From Sulfuriferula sp. AH1 (GTDB lineage: Bacteria; Pseudomonadota; Gammaproteobacteria; Burkholderiales; Sulfuriferulaceae): a DNA stretch of 64,000 nt. Both the position numbers and the translations under genes were made by a program. The stretch is taken from the NCBI RefSeq assembly GCF_002162035.1, contig NZ_CP021138.1:1054001-1118000 (forward strand). Reading direction: 5' to 3'. Shown piece by piece: positions 12,503 to 23,893 of this stretch. Below the pieces are notes generated by a model. That model ran no database searches and was not told where the DNA came from. It was given only the letters and a program-made list of their open reading frames with translations. Every line of letters starts with the position of its first letter. Positions within the stretch are counted from its first letter, which is position 1.

Positions 12503-13036
12503 ATGAAACTTGCGATAAATAGACTGGCAGGATATGTCGTGCTCGGTTTTGCACTGCTGATGCCTGTCGCACATGCCGCAGAATCGAATGCCAAAACCCC
12601 TGCGGCGACTTCGTCGATCATGCCTGGCGTTTACAAAGTGCCTCTGGCCAAGGGTGTAAGCATGGATGATGCGGTCGAATCCATGAAACTGCGTGCCAAT
12701 GCGCTGAATATCAAGCTGGTTGCGGAATTGCCATTGTCCAAGCAGGTCGAGGCGATGGTAGGCAGCCCGCAGCGGCGTATGTCGATCTATCAGTTCTGCG
12801 ATGCGCTGACGGCCAAGGATCTGGTCGAGATGAATGTGGATTTTGCGATATTCCTGCCATGCCGTATCGCCCTGATTGAGGATAAAACAGGTCAGGCCTG
12901 GCTGGTAATGATGGACATGAACGTCAAGGAACTGGCTAAAACCTCCAAAATGACGCCTGAGCTCGAGAAGAAAATCACCACCATCCGCAATGGTCTGATC
13001 GAGATCGTGAATGCCGGTGCAAACGGCGATCTATAA
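12503..13036 (+). CDS. Exported DUF302 domain protein
   Basis: 177 residues. An N-terminal signal peptide ends at an AHA-A site near residue 26 (LLMPVAHAAES), so the product should be periplasmic. The body has the DUF302 pattern: GVSMDDAVESMKLRANALNIK at the start and YQFCDALTAKDLVEMNVDFAIFLPCRIALIED in the middle. A strong AAGGAG site at 12491-12496 fixes the start. DUF302 proteins are small alpha/beta proteins of unknown role, often found with sulfur-oxidation or metal genes. Nothing adjacent supports that here. Confidence 0.8.
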   Translation: MKLAINRLAGYVVLGFALLMPVAHAAESNAKTPAATSSIMPGVYKVPLAKGVSMDDAVESMKLRANALNIKLVAELPLSKQVEAMVGSPQRRMSIYQFCDALTAKDLVEMNVDFAIFLPCRIALIEDKTGQAWLVMMDMNVKELAKTSKMTPELEKKITTIRNGLIEIVNAGANGDL

Positions 13037-13062
13037 TCAGAAGCATGCGTTATCAGTAATTG

Positions 13063-13095
13063 CCGCCGGTTTGCGCAGATTCGGTAAACCGGCGG
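13063..13095 (+). terminator. GC-rich stem-loop after the DUF302 gene
   Basis: CCGCCGGTTT and AAACCGGCGG form a perfect 10-base-pair stem around a 13-base loop, starting 27 bases after the stop codon. Only two T residues follow, so this is a weak or Rho-assisted terminator, or an RNA-stabilising hairpin. Confidence 0.4.
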
Positions 13096-13192
13096 TTCCG
13101 TATCAGGCCGCGCGCCCAGCTTTGTTCGTCAAACCCGCTGTTGTGATAGAATTTTCGCTAATCCCGGCCTCGGGAAGGCTGGAGGCGGCTTA

Positions 13193-14566
13193 ATGTTATT
13201 TCGTTCCGTCATCAGGGAAATTACCTGCCAGGATATTGTTCCTATTAAAAATAATATCGTGCATTTGAGCTCCCCCAGAATCGATAATATCGTTATGCCA
13301 GTTGATTCCGATTACATTAATCCTGAGCAGTTATGCGTTGGGCTCTATGTCCATCTCGATCTCGGATGGATGGATCATCCCTTTGTTTTCAGCAGCTTCA
13401 AGATCAAGACCCAGGAACAGATCGATACCATACGCAAGCTCAAGCTGACGCGTATTCGTTACGAGCAGGGGAAAAGCGTCTGCAAGCCGCTGCCAGTAAA
13501 GTCTGCACCTGCATCTGTATCAAGACAGAAACCTTCCGTTGCGGTTGCCGATATCGCGTTGATGGAGGCAAAAAAAGTCAGAATAGCCCAGTTAAAGCAC
13601 ATCAAGAACGAAATCAGCCGAGTCGAGCACGAGTTCGTGCGCGCGGCAGATACGGTCAGAAACATTACGCGTAATATTCATAGCCGGCCGCAGGAGGCGT
13701 TTGCACAAACCGAGGCGCTGGTTGGCAAGATGGTCAAGAGCATACAGAATGAAGGCGACGTGCTGATCCATGCCATGAGCGGGAAGCTTGGCGATGACGT
13801 GTATTTCCATTCGCTTAATGTCACTGTGCTATCCCTGATGCTTGCCAATGTACTGGGGTTGAGCGGTGAACAGATGCACGAGCTCGGCATGGGCGCCATG
13901 TTGCATGATGTTGGCAAGAGCGAAGTTCCGCACAAGATCCTGTCCAAGCCGGAGCCGTTGACCAAACCAGAACAGGCCATACTGGAGCAGCATTGTGATT
14001 TCGGTGCGGTTTTTGCCAAGAAAATCGGTCTGTCCAATGCTGCGCTGGCAATCATTATCCAGCATCACGAATTCATGGATGGCAGTGGCTATCCACGTAA
14101 ACTGTCGGGGGGCAATATTTCGCCTCTGGCGCGGATAGTGTCTATCGTTAATACCTACGATAACCTGTGCAACCCGGTCAATCCGGCAAACGGGCTTACC
14201 CCTGCTGAAGCGCTGTCGCGTATGTTTGCGCTCAGGCGTGCCCAGTTCGATGATGGCATGCTCAAGGCGTTTATTCATTGTCTGGGCGTATATCCGCCGG
14301 GCAGTATCGTGCAGCTTTCCAATGCCATGTTCGGCCTGGTGCTGTCGGTTAATTCGGTGAGTCCTTTGAAACCCAATGTCCTGATTTACGATGAGAGCAT
14401 TCCCAAGGATGAAGCGATAGTGGCATGTCTGGCGACGGAGCCGGACCTTAAAATCAATAAAAGTCTGCGTGCGTCCGAATTGACACGCGAAGCACGTCAG
14501 TATCTCAATCCCCGTGCCCGCGTCACCTTTTATTTCGATCCGCAGAAAAACACCAATTCGGCATGA
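13193..14566 (+). CDS. HD-GYP domain phosphodiesterase with N-terminal DUF3391 (second copy)
   Basis: 457 residues. The start at 13193 has a good GGAGG site at 13181-13185; an internal ATG at 13295 lacks one. DUF3391 features (INPEQLCVGLYV, GWMDHPFVFSSFKI) sit at residues 42-71, after an extra N-terminal 35 residues not present in the copy at 2449. A charged linker (120-185) precedes HDVGK (238-242) and HHEFMDGSGYP (291-301). It should hydrolyse cyclic di-GMP. A long C-terminal tail after the HD-GYP core distinguishes the pair. It is convergent with the metallo-hydrolase gene at 14605. Confidence 0.9.
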   Translation: MLFRSVIREITCQDIVPIKNNIVHLSSPRIDNIVMPVDSDYINPEQLCVGLYVHLDLGWMDHPFVFSSFKIKTQEQIDTIRKLKLTRIRYEQGKSVCKPLPVKSAPASVSRQKPSVAVADIALMEAKKVRIAQLKHIKNEISRVEHEFVRAADTVRNITRNIHSRPQEAFAQTEALVGKMVKSIQNEGDVLIHAMSGKLGDDVYFHSLNVTVLSLMLANVLGLSGEQMHELGMGAMLHDVGKSEVPHKILSKPEPLTKPEQAILEQHCDFGAVFAKKIGLSNAALAIIIQHHEFMDGSGYPRKLSGGNISPLARIVSIVNTYDNLCNPVNPANGLTPAEALSRMFALRRAQFDDGMLKAFIHCLGVYPPGSIVQLSNAMFGLVLSVNSVSPLKPNVLIYDESIPKDEAIVACLATEPDLKINKSLRASELTREARQYLNPRARVTFYFDPQKNTNSA

Positions 14567-14604
14567 ATCGAGCGAGCCGGGTGAGCGGCATTGTTGCAGG
14601 CACG

Positions 14605-15372
14605 TCAGAGATTGAAAATCTGACCCTGAGCCACGGCAACGGGTAAGTGACTTCCGGTCGCTGTCATAATCTCGGCCATCGTTTGACCTTCCTTGCCCGG
14701 TTCCATATGGGTGATAAGAATGTTCAGCGGTCGTTTTAGCTGTTTTAAACCTTGTGCGAGCAGGTTGGCCGTCATATGCCCGGAAGCCGGTGCTGCGGTT
14801 TTGGTCAGCTTGTTCAGAAAAGTCGTCTCTATCATCAGATAGCGCAGATTGTCGATGGCGTTTAGCGCCTCCCAGAAGGCATCGCACAGAGTGCTATCAC
14901 CGCTATAGACGAAGCTGCTGGTGCCGCTGTCGAGCCGGTAGCCCACTGCGGGTACGGAGTGTTTTGCGGGCAGGGGTGTTATGCGCCGTTTTTCCAGTAC
15001 GATGGTTTCGTTGCAGGTCAGGGCATGGAAACGGATATAGGGCTTTTCCATGCTGGGCTGTATGGTGTAATCCGGCCATAATTTGCCGTTCAGCATGTTT
15101 TCCCTGAGTGCGTTTATCGTTTCCGGCAACGCATGGACTTCCAGCGGGCGTTGGCGCATGAAGGCGCTGGCGTCAGCCAACAACGGCAGGAAGGCTGAGT
15201 GGTCGAGGTGGCTGTGGGTGAGGAAAACATGGTCGATCCGCGCCATCTCTTCCAGCGTCAAATCTCCGGTGCCGGTACCGGCGTCAATCAGAATGTCATC
15301 GTCGAGCAACAGGGCGGAGGTGCGTCTTGTTCCGCCGATGCCGGCGCTGCAGCCGAGGATTTTCAGTCTCAT
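14605..15372 (-). CDS. MBL-fold hydrolase, class II cyclic-nucleotide phosphodiesterase-like
   Basis: 255 residues. LTHSHLDHSAFLPLL (about 51-65) is the zinc-binding HxHxDH loop of the metallo-beta-lactamase fold, preceded by LIDAGTGTGDLTLEEM. YSGDSTLCDAFWEAL and a late HMEPGK supply further metal ligands. The overall layout resembles class II 3',5'-cyclic-nucleotide phosphodiesterases (PF02112 type) more than RNase Z or glyoxalase II. The cAMP activity is inferred only from this resemblance. It follows prmB by 52 bases in the same direction. Confidence 0.75.
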   Translation of the reverse strand: MRLKILGCSAGIGGTRRTSALLLDDDILIDAGTGTGDLTLEEMARIDHVFLTHSHLDHSAFLPLLADASAFMRQRPLEVHALPETINALRENMLNGKLWPDYTIQPSMEKPYIRFHALTCNETIVLEKRRITPLPAKHSVPAVGYRLDSGTSSFVYSGDSTLCDAFWEALNAIDNLRYLMIETTFLNKLTKTAAPASGHMTANLLAQGLKQLKRPLNILITHMEPGKEGQTMAEIMTATGSHLPVAVAQGQIFNL

Positions 15373-15424
15373 ATCCTGCCTCGCTGGAATTCAACATCAG
15401 GAAAATGTCGCATCACCCGTTAAT

Positions 15425-17475
<2,051 letters not shown>

Positions 17476-17820
17476 TTACTTGAGGGCGGCAGTGTACGCA
17501 GCTTCGTCGAAGCCGACCAGTATCTGTCCGTTATGAATCAGGACGGGGCGTTTGATGACGCTGGTTTTTTCCGCCATCAGCGCAAAGGCTGCGGCCGGTG
17601 TGGTGACAGCGGCCTTGGTGTCATCGCTTAGCTGGCGCCAGGTCGTGCCCTGGCGGTTGAGCAGTTTTTCCCAGCCCGTTTGTTGCGCCCATGCACTGAG
17701 CTGCGCGGCGGTGACGCCGGTTTTCTTGAAATCGTGAAACTGGTAAGCGATGCCGTGCTGCTCCAGCCAGGCACGCGCCTTTTTGACAGTGTTGCAATTG
17801 GGGATGCCGTATATATCCAT
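17476..17820 (-). CDS. ArsC/Spx/MgsR family protein (reductase-like)
   Basis: 114 residues from the ATG at 17820; the 19 residues further upstream overlap the end of fur and look non-coding. MDIYGIPNCNTVKKARAW is the thioredoxin-fold N-terminus of the ArsC-like family with a single active-site Cys, and KRPVLIHNGQILVGFDE is the usual C-terminal signature. Homologues between fur or dapD and dapE are common in proteobacteria (YffB type) and have no proven function. Glutathione-dependent thiol reductase activity is an inference from the fold. Confidence 0.85.
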   Translation of the reverse strand: MDIYGIPNCNTVKKARAWLEQHGIAYQFHDFKKTGVTAAQLSAWAQQTGWEKLLNRQGTTWRQLSDDTKAAVTTPAAAFALMAEKTSVIKRPVLIHNGQILVGFDEAAYTAALK

Positions 17821-17852
17821 AAAATTGGTAAAGATGATAATGCGTTGATGGT

Positions 17853-18284
17853 TTATTTGCGGATGCGGTGCGGGCACGGGTCCTTGATACAGTCCACGTA
17901 CAGGTGCAACGAATGGTCGTGTATGGTGAAGCCGCGTTCCGTAGCGATTTTCCTTTGACGGCGCTCGATCTCTTCATCGAAGAATTCTTCCACATGGCCG
18001 CATTGCAGACAAACCAGGTGGTCATGATGTTCGCCGGCATTCAGTTCATAGACAGCCTTGTCGCTGTCGAAATGATGGCGTATCAGTAGCCCCGCCTGCT
18101 CAAACTGGGTCAGTACGCGATAAACCGTCGCCAGGCCGATGTCGATTTCTTCCGCGATGAGCATGCGGTAAATATCCTCGGCTGTAAGGTGGCGTTTCTC
18201 GCTGTTTTCAAACAGTTCCAGCACTTTTAGCCGTGGCAGCGTGGCTTTCAAGCCGATATTTTTCAAATCCGATGGTGCGCTCAT
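17853..18284 (-). CDS. fur: Ferric uptake regulator Fur
   Basis: 143 residues. The winged-helix N-terminal half contains the recognition region [17 protein letters not shown]. The metal-binding half has [16 protein letters not shown] (regulatory and structural zinc sites) and a terminal CIKDPCPH pair. Fur represses iron-uptake genes when loaded with Fe2+. It is divergent from bamE, the usual fur-omlA arrangement, with 49 bases between the starts. I could not find a convincing Fur box in this gap, so autoregulation is not shown. Confidence 0.96.
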   Translation of the reverse strand: MSAPSDLKNIGLKATLPRLKVLELFENSEKRHLTAEDIYRMLIAEEIDIGLATVYRVLTQFEQAGLLIRHHFDSDKAVYELNAGEHHDHLVCLQCGHVEEFFDEEIERRQRKIATERGFTIHDHSLHLYVDCIKDPCPHRIRK

Positions 18285-18333
18285 AATGGGACATGTTTCT
18301 TGTAAATGATTTAAGCTATCATAGAGGCTTTAC

Positions 18334-19619
<1,286 letters not shown>

Positions 19620-19757
19620 CTCTGTAACAATTTGTAACGCTTCTCTGCCGGGATGAAACATTCATATAACAAACCAGCCCCATACTGACTCCGTCAGCAG
19701 CACTGACACCCGTCTAAATTTTAGCGTTTTTTTGAATTGATATTGAGGAGTAAGCAA

Positions 19758-20117
19758 ATGAAAAAGACCAGCCTGATCGTTGTCGCATTCACAGCAATGG
19801 TGGCACAAGCCAGCTTCGCTGAAGATACAACCAGCACTTCCCCCAGCATGGAAAGCGCCCAAGCACGCGCGCAGGCATTTCAGAACCTGACCCCTGAACA
19901 ACAGCAGGCCGCAATCGCTGCAGCCAAACAAAAAGGTCAGACAACAGCGCAACAAAAACAGGAAAACTGGAACAGCATGACCCCGGAGCAACAGCAAGCT
20001 CAAAAGGAAACCATGCAATCCAACATGCAAAGCAAAATGACCGGCATGAAAACCAAAATGCAATCCCGCATGGGTAGCGGCGGTGGCGGCATGATGCGCA
20101 GCCGTATGGGTCAATAA
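19758..20117 (+). CDS. Exported Gln/Met-rich small protein of unknown function
   Basis: 119 residues from the ATG at 19758, preceded by GAGGAG at 19745-19750. An upstream in-frame start at 19737 would disrupt the signal peptide. MKKTSLIVVAFTAMVAQASFA is a clear Sec signal. The mature part contains two LTPEQQQA / MTPEQQQA repeats, each followed by Lys/Gln-rich helix, then a tail of Met and Lys every 3-4 residues (QSNMQSKMTGMKTKMQSRM) and a Gly4 stretch before MMRSRMGQ. The Met spacing could suit metal binding, but this is speculation. It has its own terminator and no close partner gene. Confidence 0.75.
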   Translation: MKKTSLIVVAFTAMVAQASFAEDTTSTSPSMESAQARAQAFQNLTPEQQQAAIAAAKQKGQTTAQQKQENWNSMTPEQQQAQKETMQSNMQSKMTGMKTKMQSRMGSGGGGMMRSRMGQ

Positions 20118-20132
20118 CCCATTTCACGCAAC

Positions 20133-20167
20133 AAAAAGCCCCGAGGTAACCACCTCGGGGCTTTTTT
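20133..20167. terminator. Bidirectional Rho-independent terminator between the small exported protein and metE
   Basis: GCCCCGAGGT (20138-20147), loop AACC, then ACCTCGGGGC (20152-20161) form a perfect 10-base stem, flanked by A5 on the left and T6 on the right. It can therefore stop transcription of both convergent genes. Confidence 0.92.
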
Positions 20168-20179
20168 ATTTACGCCGCA

Positions 20180-22483
20180 TTATCGCAATGCCTTGGCAGC
20201 GGCTACCATATTCGCCAGTGCTGCTTCGGTCTCCGGCCAGCCGCGGGTTTTGAGTCCGCAGTCGGGATTGACCCAGAGATGCTCGGCAGGAATCACTTCG
20301 GCGGCTTTTTTCAGCAATCGCACCATTTCTTCGGTAGCAGGCACGCGCGGGCTGTGTATGTCATAGACGCCGGGACCGATTTCATTAGGATAGTTGAATT
20401 CGCCGAAGCCGCGTAGCAATTCCATATCGGAACGCGACGTTTCTATCGTAATCACGTCGGCATCCAGTGCTGCGATGGCGGGCAGAATGTCGTTGAACTC
20501 CGAGTAGCACATGTGCGTATGGATCTGGGTGTCGTCGCCGACCCCGGAAGCCGAGATGCGGAAGGCGCGGCCAGCCCAGGCCAGATAGTCGTTCCATTCG
20601 CTGCGGCGCAATGGCAAGCCCTCGCGTATGGCCGGTTCGTCAATCTGGATGATGCCGATGCCGGCGTGTTCCAGATCAACCACTTCGTCGCGGATAGCCA
20701 GGGCGATTTGCAGCGCCGTAGCGCTACGAGGCTGGTCGTTGCGGACGAACGACCATTGCAGGATAGTGACCGGCCCGGTCAGCATGCCTTTCATCGGCAG
20801 ACTGGTCAGGCTTTGCGCATAGCTTGTCCAGGTTACGGTCATGGCATGCGGGCGCGCCACGTCGCCGTAAATGACAGGCGGCTTGACGCAACGCGAGCCG
20901 TAGCTCTGTACCCAGCCGTTCTGCGTGAACGCGAATCCCGACAGCTGTTCGCCGAAATATTCGACCATGTCGTTGCGTTCGGCTTCTCCGTGCACCAGCA
21001 CATCCAGTCCAAGCTCGATTTGCTTGTTCACGGCAAATCCGATTTCCGCTTGCATGGCTTTGATATAGTCGGCCGCTGCCAGTTCATGGCGCTTGTAGGC
21101 AGCACGTACAGAGCGGATGGCTTTGGTCTGCGGAAATGAGCCGATGCTGGTGGTGGGGAATAGCGGTAATTTGAAACGGCTGCGCTGCAGCGCCTGGCGA
21201 ACCTTGAATGGCGAATGGCGCTGGTCCGCATCGGCGGGTAATGCGGCGAGGCGCGCTGCGACCCCGGGGTTGTGCACGCGCGGGCTGTTGCGCCTGGACG
21301 CGGCAGCGACACGGGATGCGGTAAATACCGGTTCGGCAGCCAGCATGCCTTGATCCAGCGCCGTTTTCAGTGCGCCGAGCTCGTCCAGCTTTTGCACGGC
21401 AAATGCCAGCCATGAACGCAGTTCTGCATCCATCGCGGTTTCGCAAGACAAATCCACCGGTACGTGCTGCAGTGAGCAGGATGGCGCGAGCCACAGCCGC
21501 TCACCGAGTCTGGTGCGTGCATCTTCTATCAGGGTCAGTGCCTGGTCCAGTTCGGTGCGCCAGATATTGCGACCGTCGATCACACCCAGTGACAGCACCT
21601 TGTAATGCGGCAGACGGTCGAGCACGTTGCTGATCTGCTGCGGCGCCCGTACCGCGTCGATGTGCAATCCGGCGACGGGCAGGTTGCATGTCAGGACCAG
21701 ATTGTCCTCCAGCGCGCCGAAATAAGTCGCCAGCAGCAGCTTGATGCCGACCGCGTTTAACCGATTGTAAGCGGACTCGAATGCAGCCTTCCACTCGACA
21801 GGCAGATCCAGACACAGGATGGGTTCATCGATTTGTACCCATGTTACGCCCTGGTTTTTGAGCTTGAGCAGAATCTCGCAGTACACGGGGATCAATTGCT
21901 CCAGCAGATGCAGGCGGTCGAGATCGGCGGTCTTTTCCTTGCCCAGATAGAGGAAAGTGAGCGGGCCGATCAAGGTGGCCTTGACTTGATGGCCCAGCGC
22001 CCGGGCTTCGGCTACTTCATCAAACAGGCGGCTGGAATTGAGCTTGAATTGCGTATCTGCAGTGAATTCCGGAACCAGATAATGGTAGTTGGTATCGAAC
22101 CACTTGGTCATTTCCAGTGCCCATGTGCCCTGATCCTGGTGGGCGTGGCCGCCGCAACAGGCGGGGGCTTCGTCAGCCACGCCGCGTGCCTGGGTAAAGT
22201 AGCGGCCCAGTTCCGTTTCCTGGCCGGTGAAATGGAAGCGGCTGGCTTCGCAACCAAGCAACTGGATGTGATTGAGCATCTGGTCGTAGTAGGCGAAATC
22301 GCCCACGCTGACAAAATCCAGGCCGGCAGCCTGCTGGATTTGCCAATGGCGCGCGCGCAGTTCGCGCCCGCTGGCTTCGAGTGCGGTCGAGTCGATTTCG
22401 CCGCGCCAGAATTGCTCCAGTGCGACTTTGAGTTCGCGGTTTTTACCGATGCGGGGAAAGCCCAGGCTATGTATCGTGGTCAT
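20180..22483 (-). CDS. metE: Cobalamin-independent methionine synthase
   Basis: 767 residues from the ATG at 22483, which has GGAG 8 bases upstream; a longer reading frame runs into the MetR boxes and is rejected. The N-terminal [14 protein letters not shown] and the C-terminal catalytic motifs are present: [11 protein letters not shown] gives the zinc His and Cys, and [12 protein letters not shown] gives the second Cys. It transfers the methyl group of 5-methyltetrahydropteroyl-tri-glutamate to homocysteine. It is divergent from metR and should be under MetR control. Confidence 0.96.
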   Translation of the reverse strand: MTTIHSLGFPRIGKNRELKVALEQFWRGEIDSTALEASGRELRARHWQIQQAAGLDFVSVGDFAYYDQMLNHIQLLGCEASRFHFTGQETELGRYFTQARGVADEAPACCGGHAHQDQGTWALEMTKWFDTNYHYLVPEFTADTQFKLNSSRLFDEVAEARALGHQVKATLIGPLTFLYLGKEKTADLDRLHLLEQLIPVYCEILLKLKNQGVTWVQIDEPILCLDLPVEWKAAFESAYNRLNAVGIKLLLATYFGALEDNLVLTCNLPVAGLHIDAVRAPQQISNVLDRLPHYKVLSLGVIDGRNIWRTELDQALTLIEDARTRLGERLWLAPSCSLQHVPVDLSCETAMDAELRSWLAFAVQKLDELGALKTALDQGMLAAEPVFTASRVAAASRRNSPRVHNPGVAARLAALPADADQRHSPFKVRQALQRSRFKLPLFPTTSIGSFPQTKAIRSVRAAYKRHELAAADYIKAMQAEIGFAVNKQIELGLDVLVHGEAERNDMVEYFGEQLSGFAFTQNGWVQSYGSRCVKPPVIYGDVARPHAMTVTWTSYAQSLTSLPMKGMLTGPVTILQWSFVRNDQPRSATALQIALAIRDEVVDLEHAGIGIIQIDEPAIREGLPLRRSEWNDYLAWAGRAFRISASGVGDDTQIHTHMCYSEFNDILPAIAALDADVITIETSRSDMELLRGFGEFNYPNEIGPGVYDIHSPRVPATEEMVRLLKKAAEVIPAEHLWVNPDCGLKTRGWPETEAALANMVAAAKALR

Positions 22484-22541
22484 GTTTTTACTCCGTTGAT
22501 TGATGACGTGCATCTTGCGGCAATATGATTTATGATACAAA

Positions 22542-22554
22542 CGAATTGTTTTCG
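22542..22554. promoter_or_regulatory. Second, imperfect MetR-type box
   Basis: CGAA-TTGTT-TTCG is the MetR consensus TGAA-N5-TTCA with one symmetric change in each arm. Its centre is 22 bases (two helical turns) from the exact box at 22564-22576 and it lies on the metE side of it. Confidence 0.5.
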
Positions 22555-22563
22555 TAAACTCCA

Positions 22564-22576
22564 TGAATTTTATTCA
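22564..22576. promoter_or_regulatory. MetR operator, exact consensus
   Basis: TGAA-TTTTA-TTCA matches the MetR binding consensus TGAA-N5-TTCA exactly. It lies between divergent metE and metR and ends 3 bases before the chosen metR start, so it can serve both metE activation and metR autorepression. Confidence 0.75.
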
Positions 22577-22579
22577 TAT

Positions 22580-23497
22580 ATGCTGGCTCTTAAACATTTA
22601 CGTCTGATCGAAGCCCTGAATGACAGCGGCAGTATCACCCGTGCTGCGACGCGGCTTTACCTCACGCAGTCCGCGCTTTCCCATCAACTGGTGGCGCTTG
22701 AGTCGCATTACGGGGTGAGCCTGTTTGAGCGCGCACGTCCGTTGCGATTAACACCGGCCGGGGAGTTGCTGCTGGCGTTATCCCGAGAGATCATGCCCAG
22801 AATCGATGCGGTTAAACGCGACCTGGCGCGGCTGGCAGAAGATAATCAGCCGGGTAAATTGCGCATCGCCGTCGAATGCCACACCTGTTATGACTGGCTG
22901 ATGCCTGCGATGGATGCCTATCGCGCGCACTGGCCGGAAGTGGAAATGGATCTGGTGGGCGGTTTTCATACCGACCCGGTCACGTTGCTGGATGAAGACA
23001 AGGCCGATCTGGTGATCGTGTCCGAGACTGGAAAGCACAAAGATGTGGTGTTTAACCCATTGTTTCGCTACGAGATGCTGGCGTTGATGGCAACCGGACA
23101 CCCGCTGGCAAGCAAGCCGTATCTGACCGCGAGAGATTTTGCGAATGATACGCTGATTACCTATCCGGCCCCGGATCGCTTGCTTGATGTCGTGCGTCGC
23201 GTGCTCAAACCGGCAGGCATTGCGCCCGAGCGCCGTCAGGCCGAGCTGACCGTGGCCATCGTGCAGCTGGTAGCCAGCCGGAAGGGCTTGGCCGCCCTGC
23301 CGGCATGGGCGGTGCAGTCGTACCTGGAGCGCGGCTATGTCGTTGCCCGCCCCATCACCAAGCGCGGTTTGTGGAGCGGCCTTTACGCGGCATCGCGTGA
23401 GAGTGATGCCGGACGCGCCTATCACAAGGATTTCGTGGGAACCCTGCGCGAGCAGGCATTCATGACCCTGGCGGGAATAGAGCCACTGGGGGCATGA
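22580..23497 (+). CDS. metR: LysR-type regulator MetR
   Basis: 305 residues from the ATG at 22580. The frame is open further upstream to 22532, but that would put the MetR box inside the gene. The alignment to MetR begins at LALKHLRLIEAL. The helix-turn-helix is GSITRAATRLYLTQSALSHQL (about 17-37). The effector domain has RIAVECHTCYDWLMPA and EVEMDLVGGFHTDP, close to the E. coli protein. MetR activates metE, with homocysteine as co-regulator. The upstream ribosome site is poor, so expression may be low. Confidence 0.92.
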   Translation: MLALKHLRLIEALNDSGSITRAATRLYLTQSALSHQLVALESHYGVSLFERARPLRLTPAGELLLALSREIMPRIDAVKRDLARLAEDNQPGKLRIAVECHTCYDWLMPAMDAYRAHWPEVEMDLVGGFHTDPVTLLDEDKADLVIVSETGKHKDVVFNPLFRYEMLALMATGHPLASKPYLTARDFANDTLITYPAPDRLLDVVRRVLKPAGIAPERRQAELTVAIVQLVASRKGLAALPAWAVQSYLERGYVVARPITKRGLWSGLYAASRESDAGRAYHKDFVGTLREQAFMTLAGIEPLGA

Positions 23498-23566
23498 GCG
23501 TCGCTTGCCTAATCGGGCATTGGTTGTTATTGTGTTTTCGTCTATGATTTCAACGGGAGCAGATCG

Positions 23567-23893
23567 ATGTCCACTCAGCCGCAATTAGACCAGATCCATC
23601 ATGTCGCCATTCCGGTGAGCGATATTGCTGCCAGTGTCGCATGGTATCGCGAGCAGTTTCATTGTGATGTCGCTTATCAGGATGCCACCTGGGCATTGCT
23701 GAAGTTCGCCAATATCAGTCTGGCGCTGGTGACTTCCTCGCAGCACCCGCCGCATATTGCGCTCATTCATCCAGACGCTGCGCAGTTTGGTCCGCTGACT
23801 ACCCATCGGGATGCCACCCGCTCGATTTATATCCCCGACCCGGACAGCAATCAGGTAGAAGTGATGGACGCAGCAAGTGTGCGTCGCTATTAG
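23567..23893 (+). CDS. VOC superfamily (glyoxalase/dioxygenase-like) protein
   Basis: 108 residues, one VOC module of beta-alpha-beta-beta-beta halves. IHHVAIPVSDIAASVAWYREQF at the N-terminus holds the first metal-site His, and YIPDPDSNQVEVMD at the end holds the metal-ligand Glu region. It is too short for a full two-module extradiol dioxygenase. Function not assignable. It is convergent with the diguanylate cyclase/phosphodiesterase gene, with a 4-base overlap of the stop codons. Confidence 0.75.
   Translation: MSTQPQLDQIHHVAIPVSDIAASVAWYREQFHCDVAYQDATWALLKFANISLALVTSSQHPPHIALIHPDAAQFGPLTTHRDATRSIYIPDPDSNQVEVMDAASVRRY

Noticed and set aside
18285-18333. Fur box in the fur-bamE gap
   Set aside because: The AAATGATTTAAGCTATCAT stretch matches the consensus only partly and lacks symmetry.
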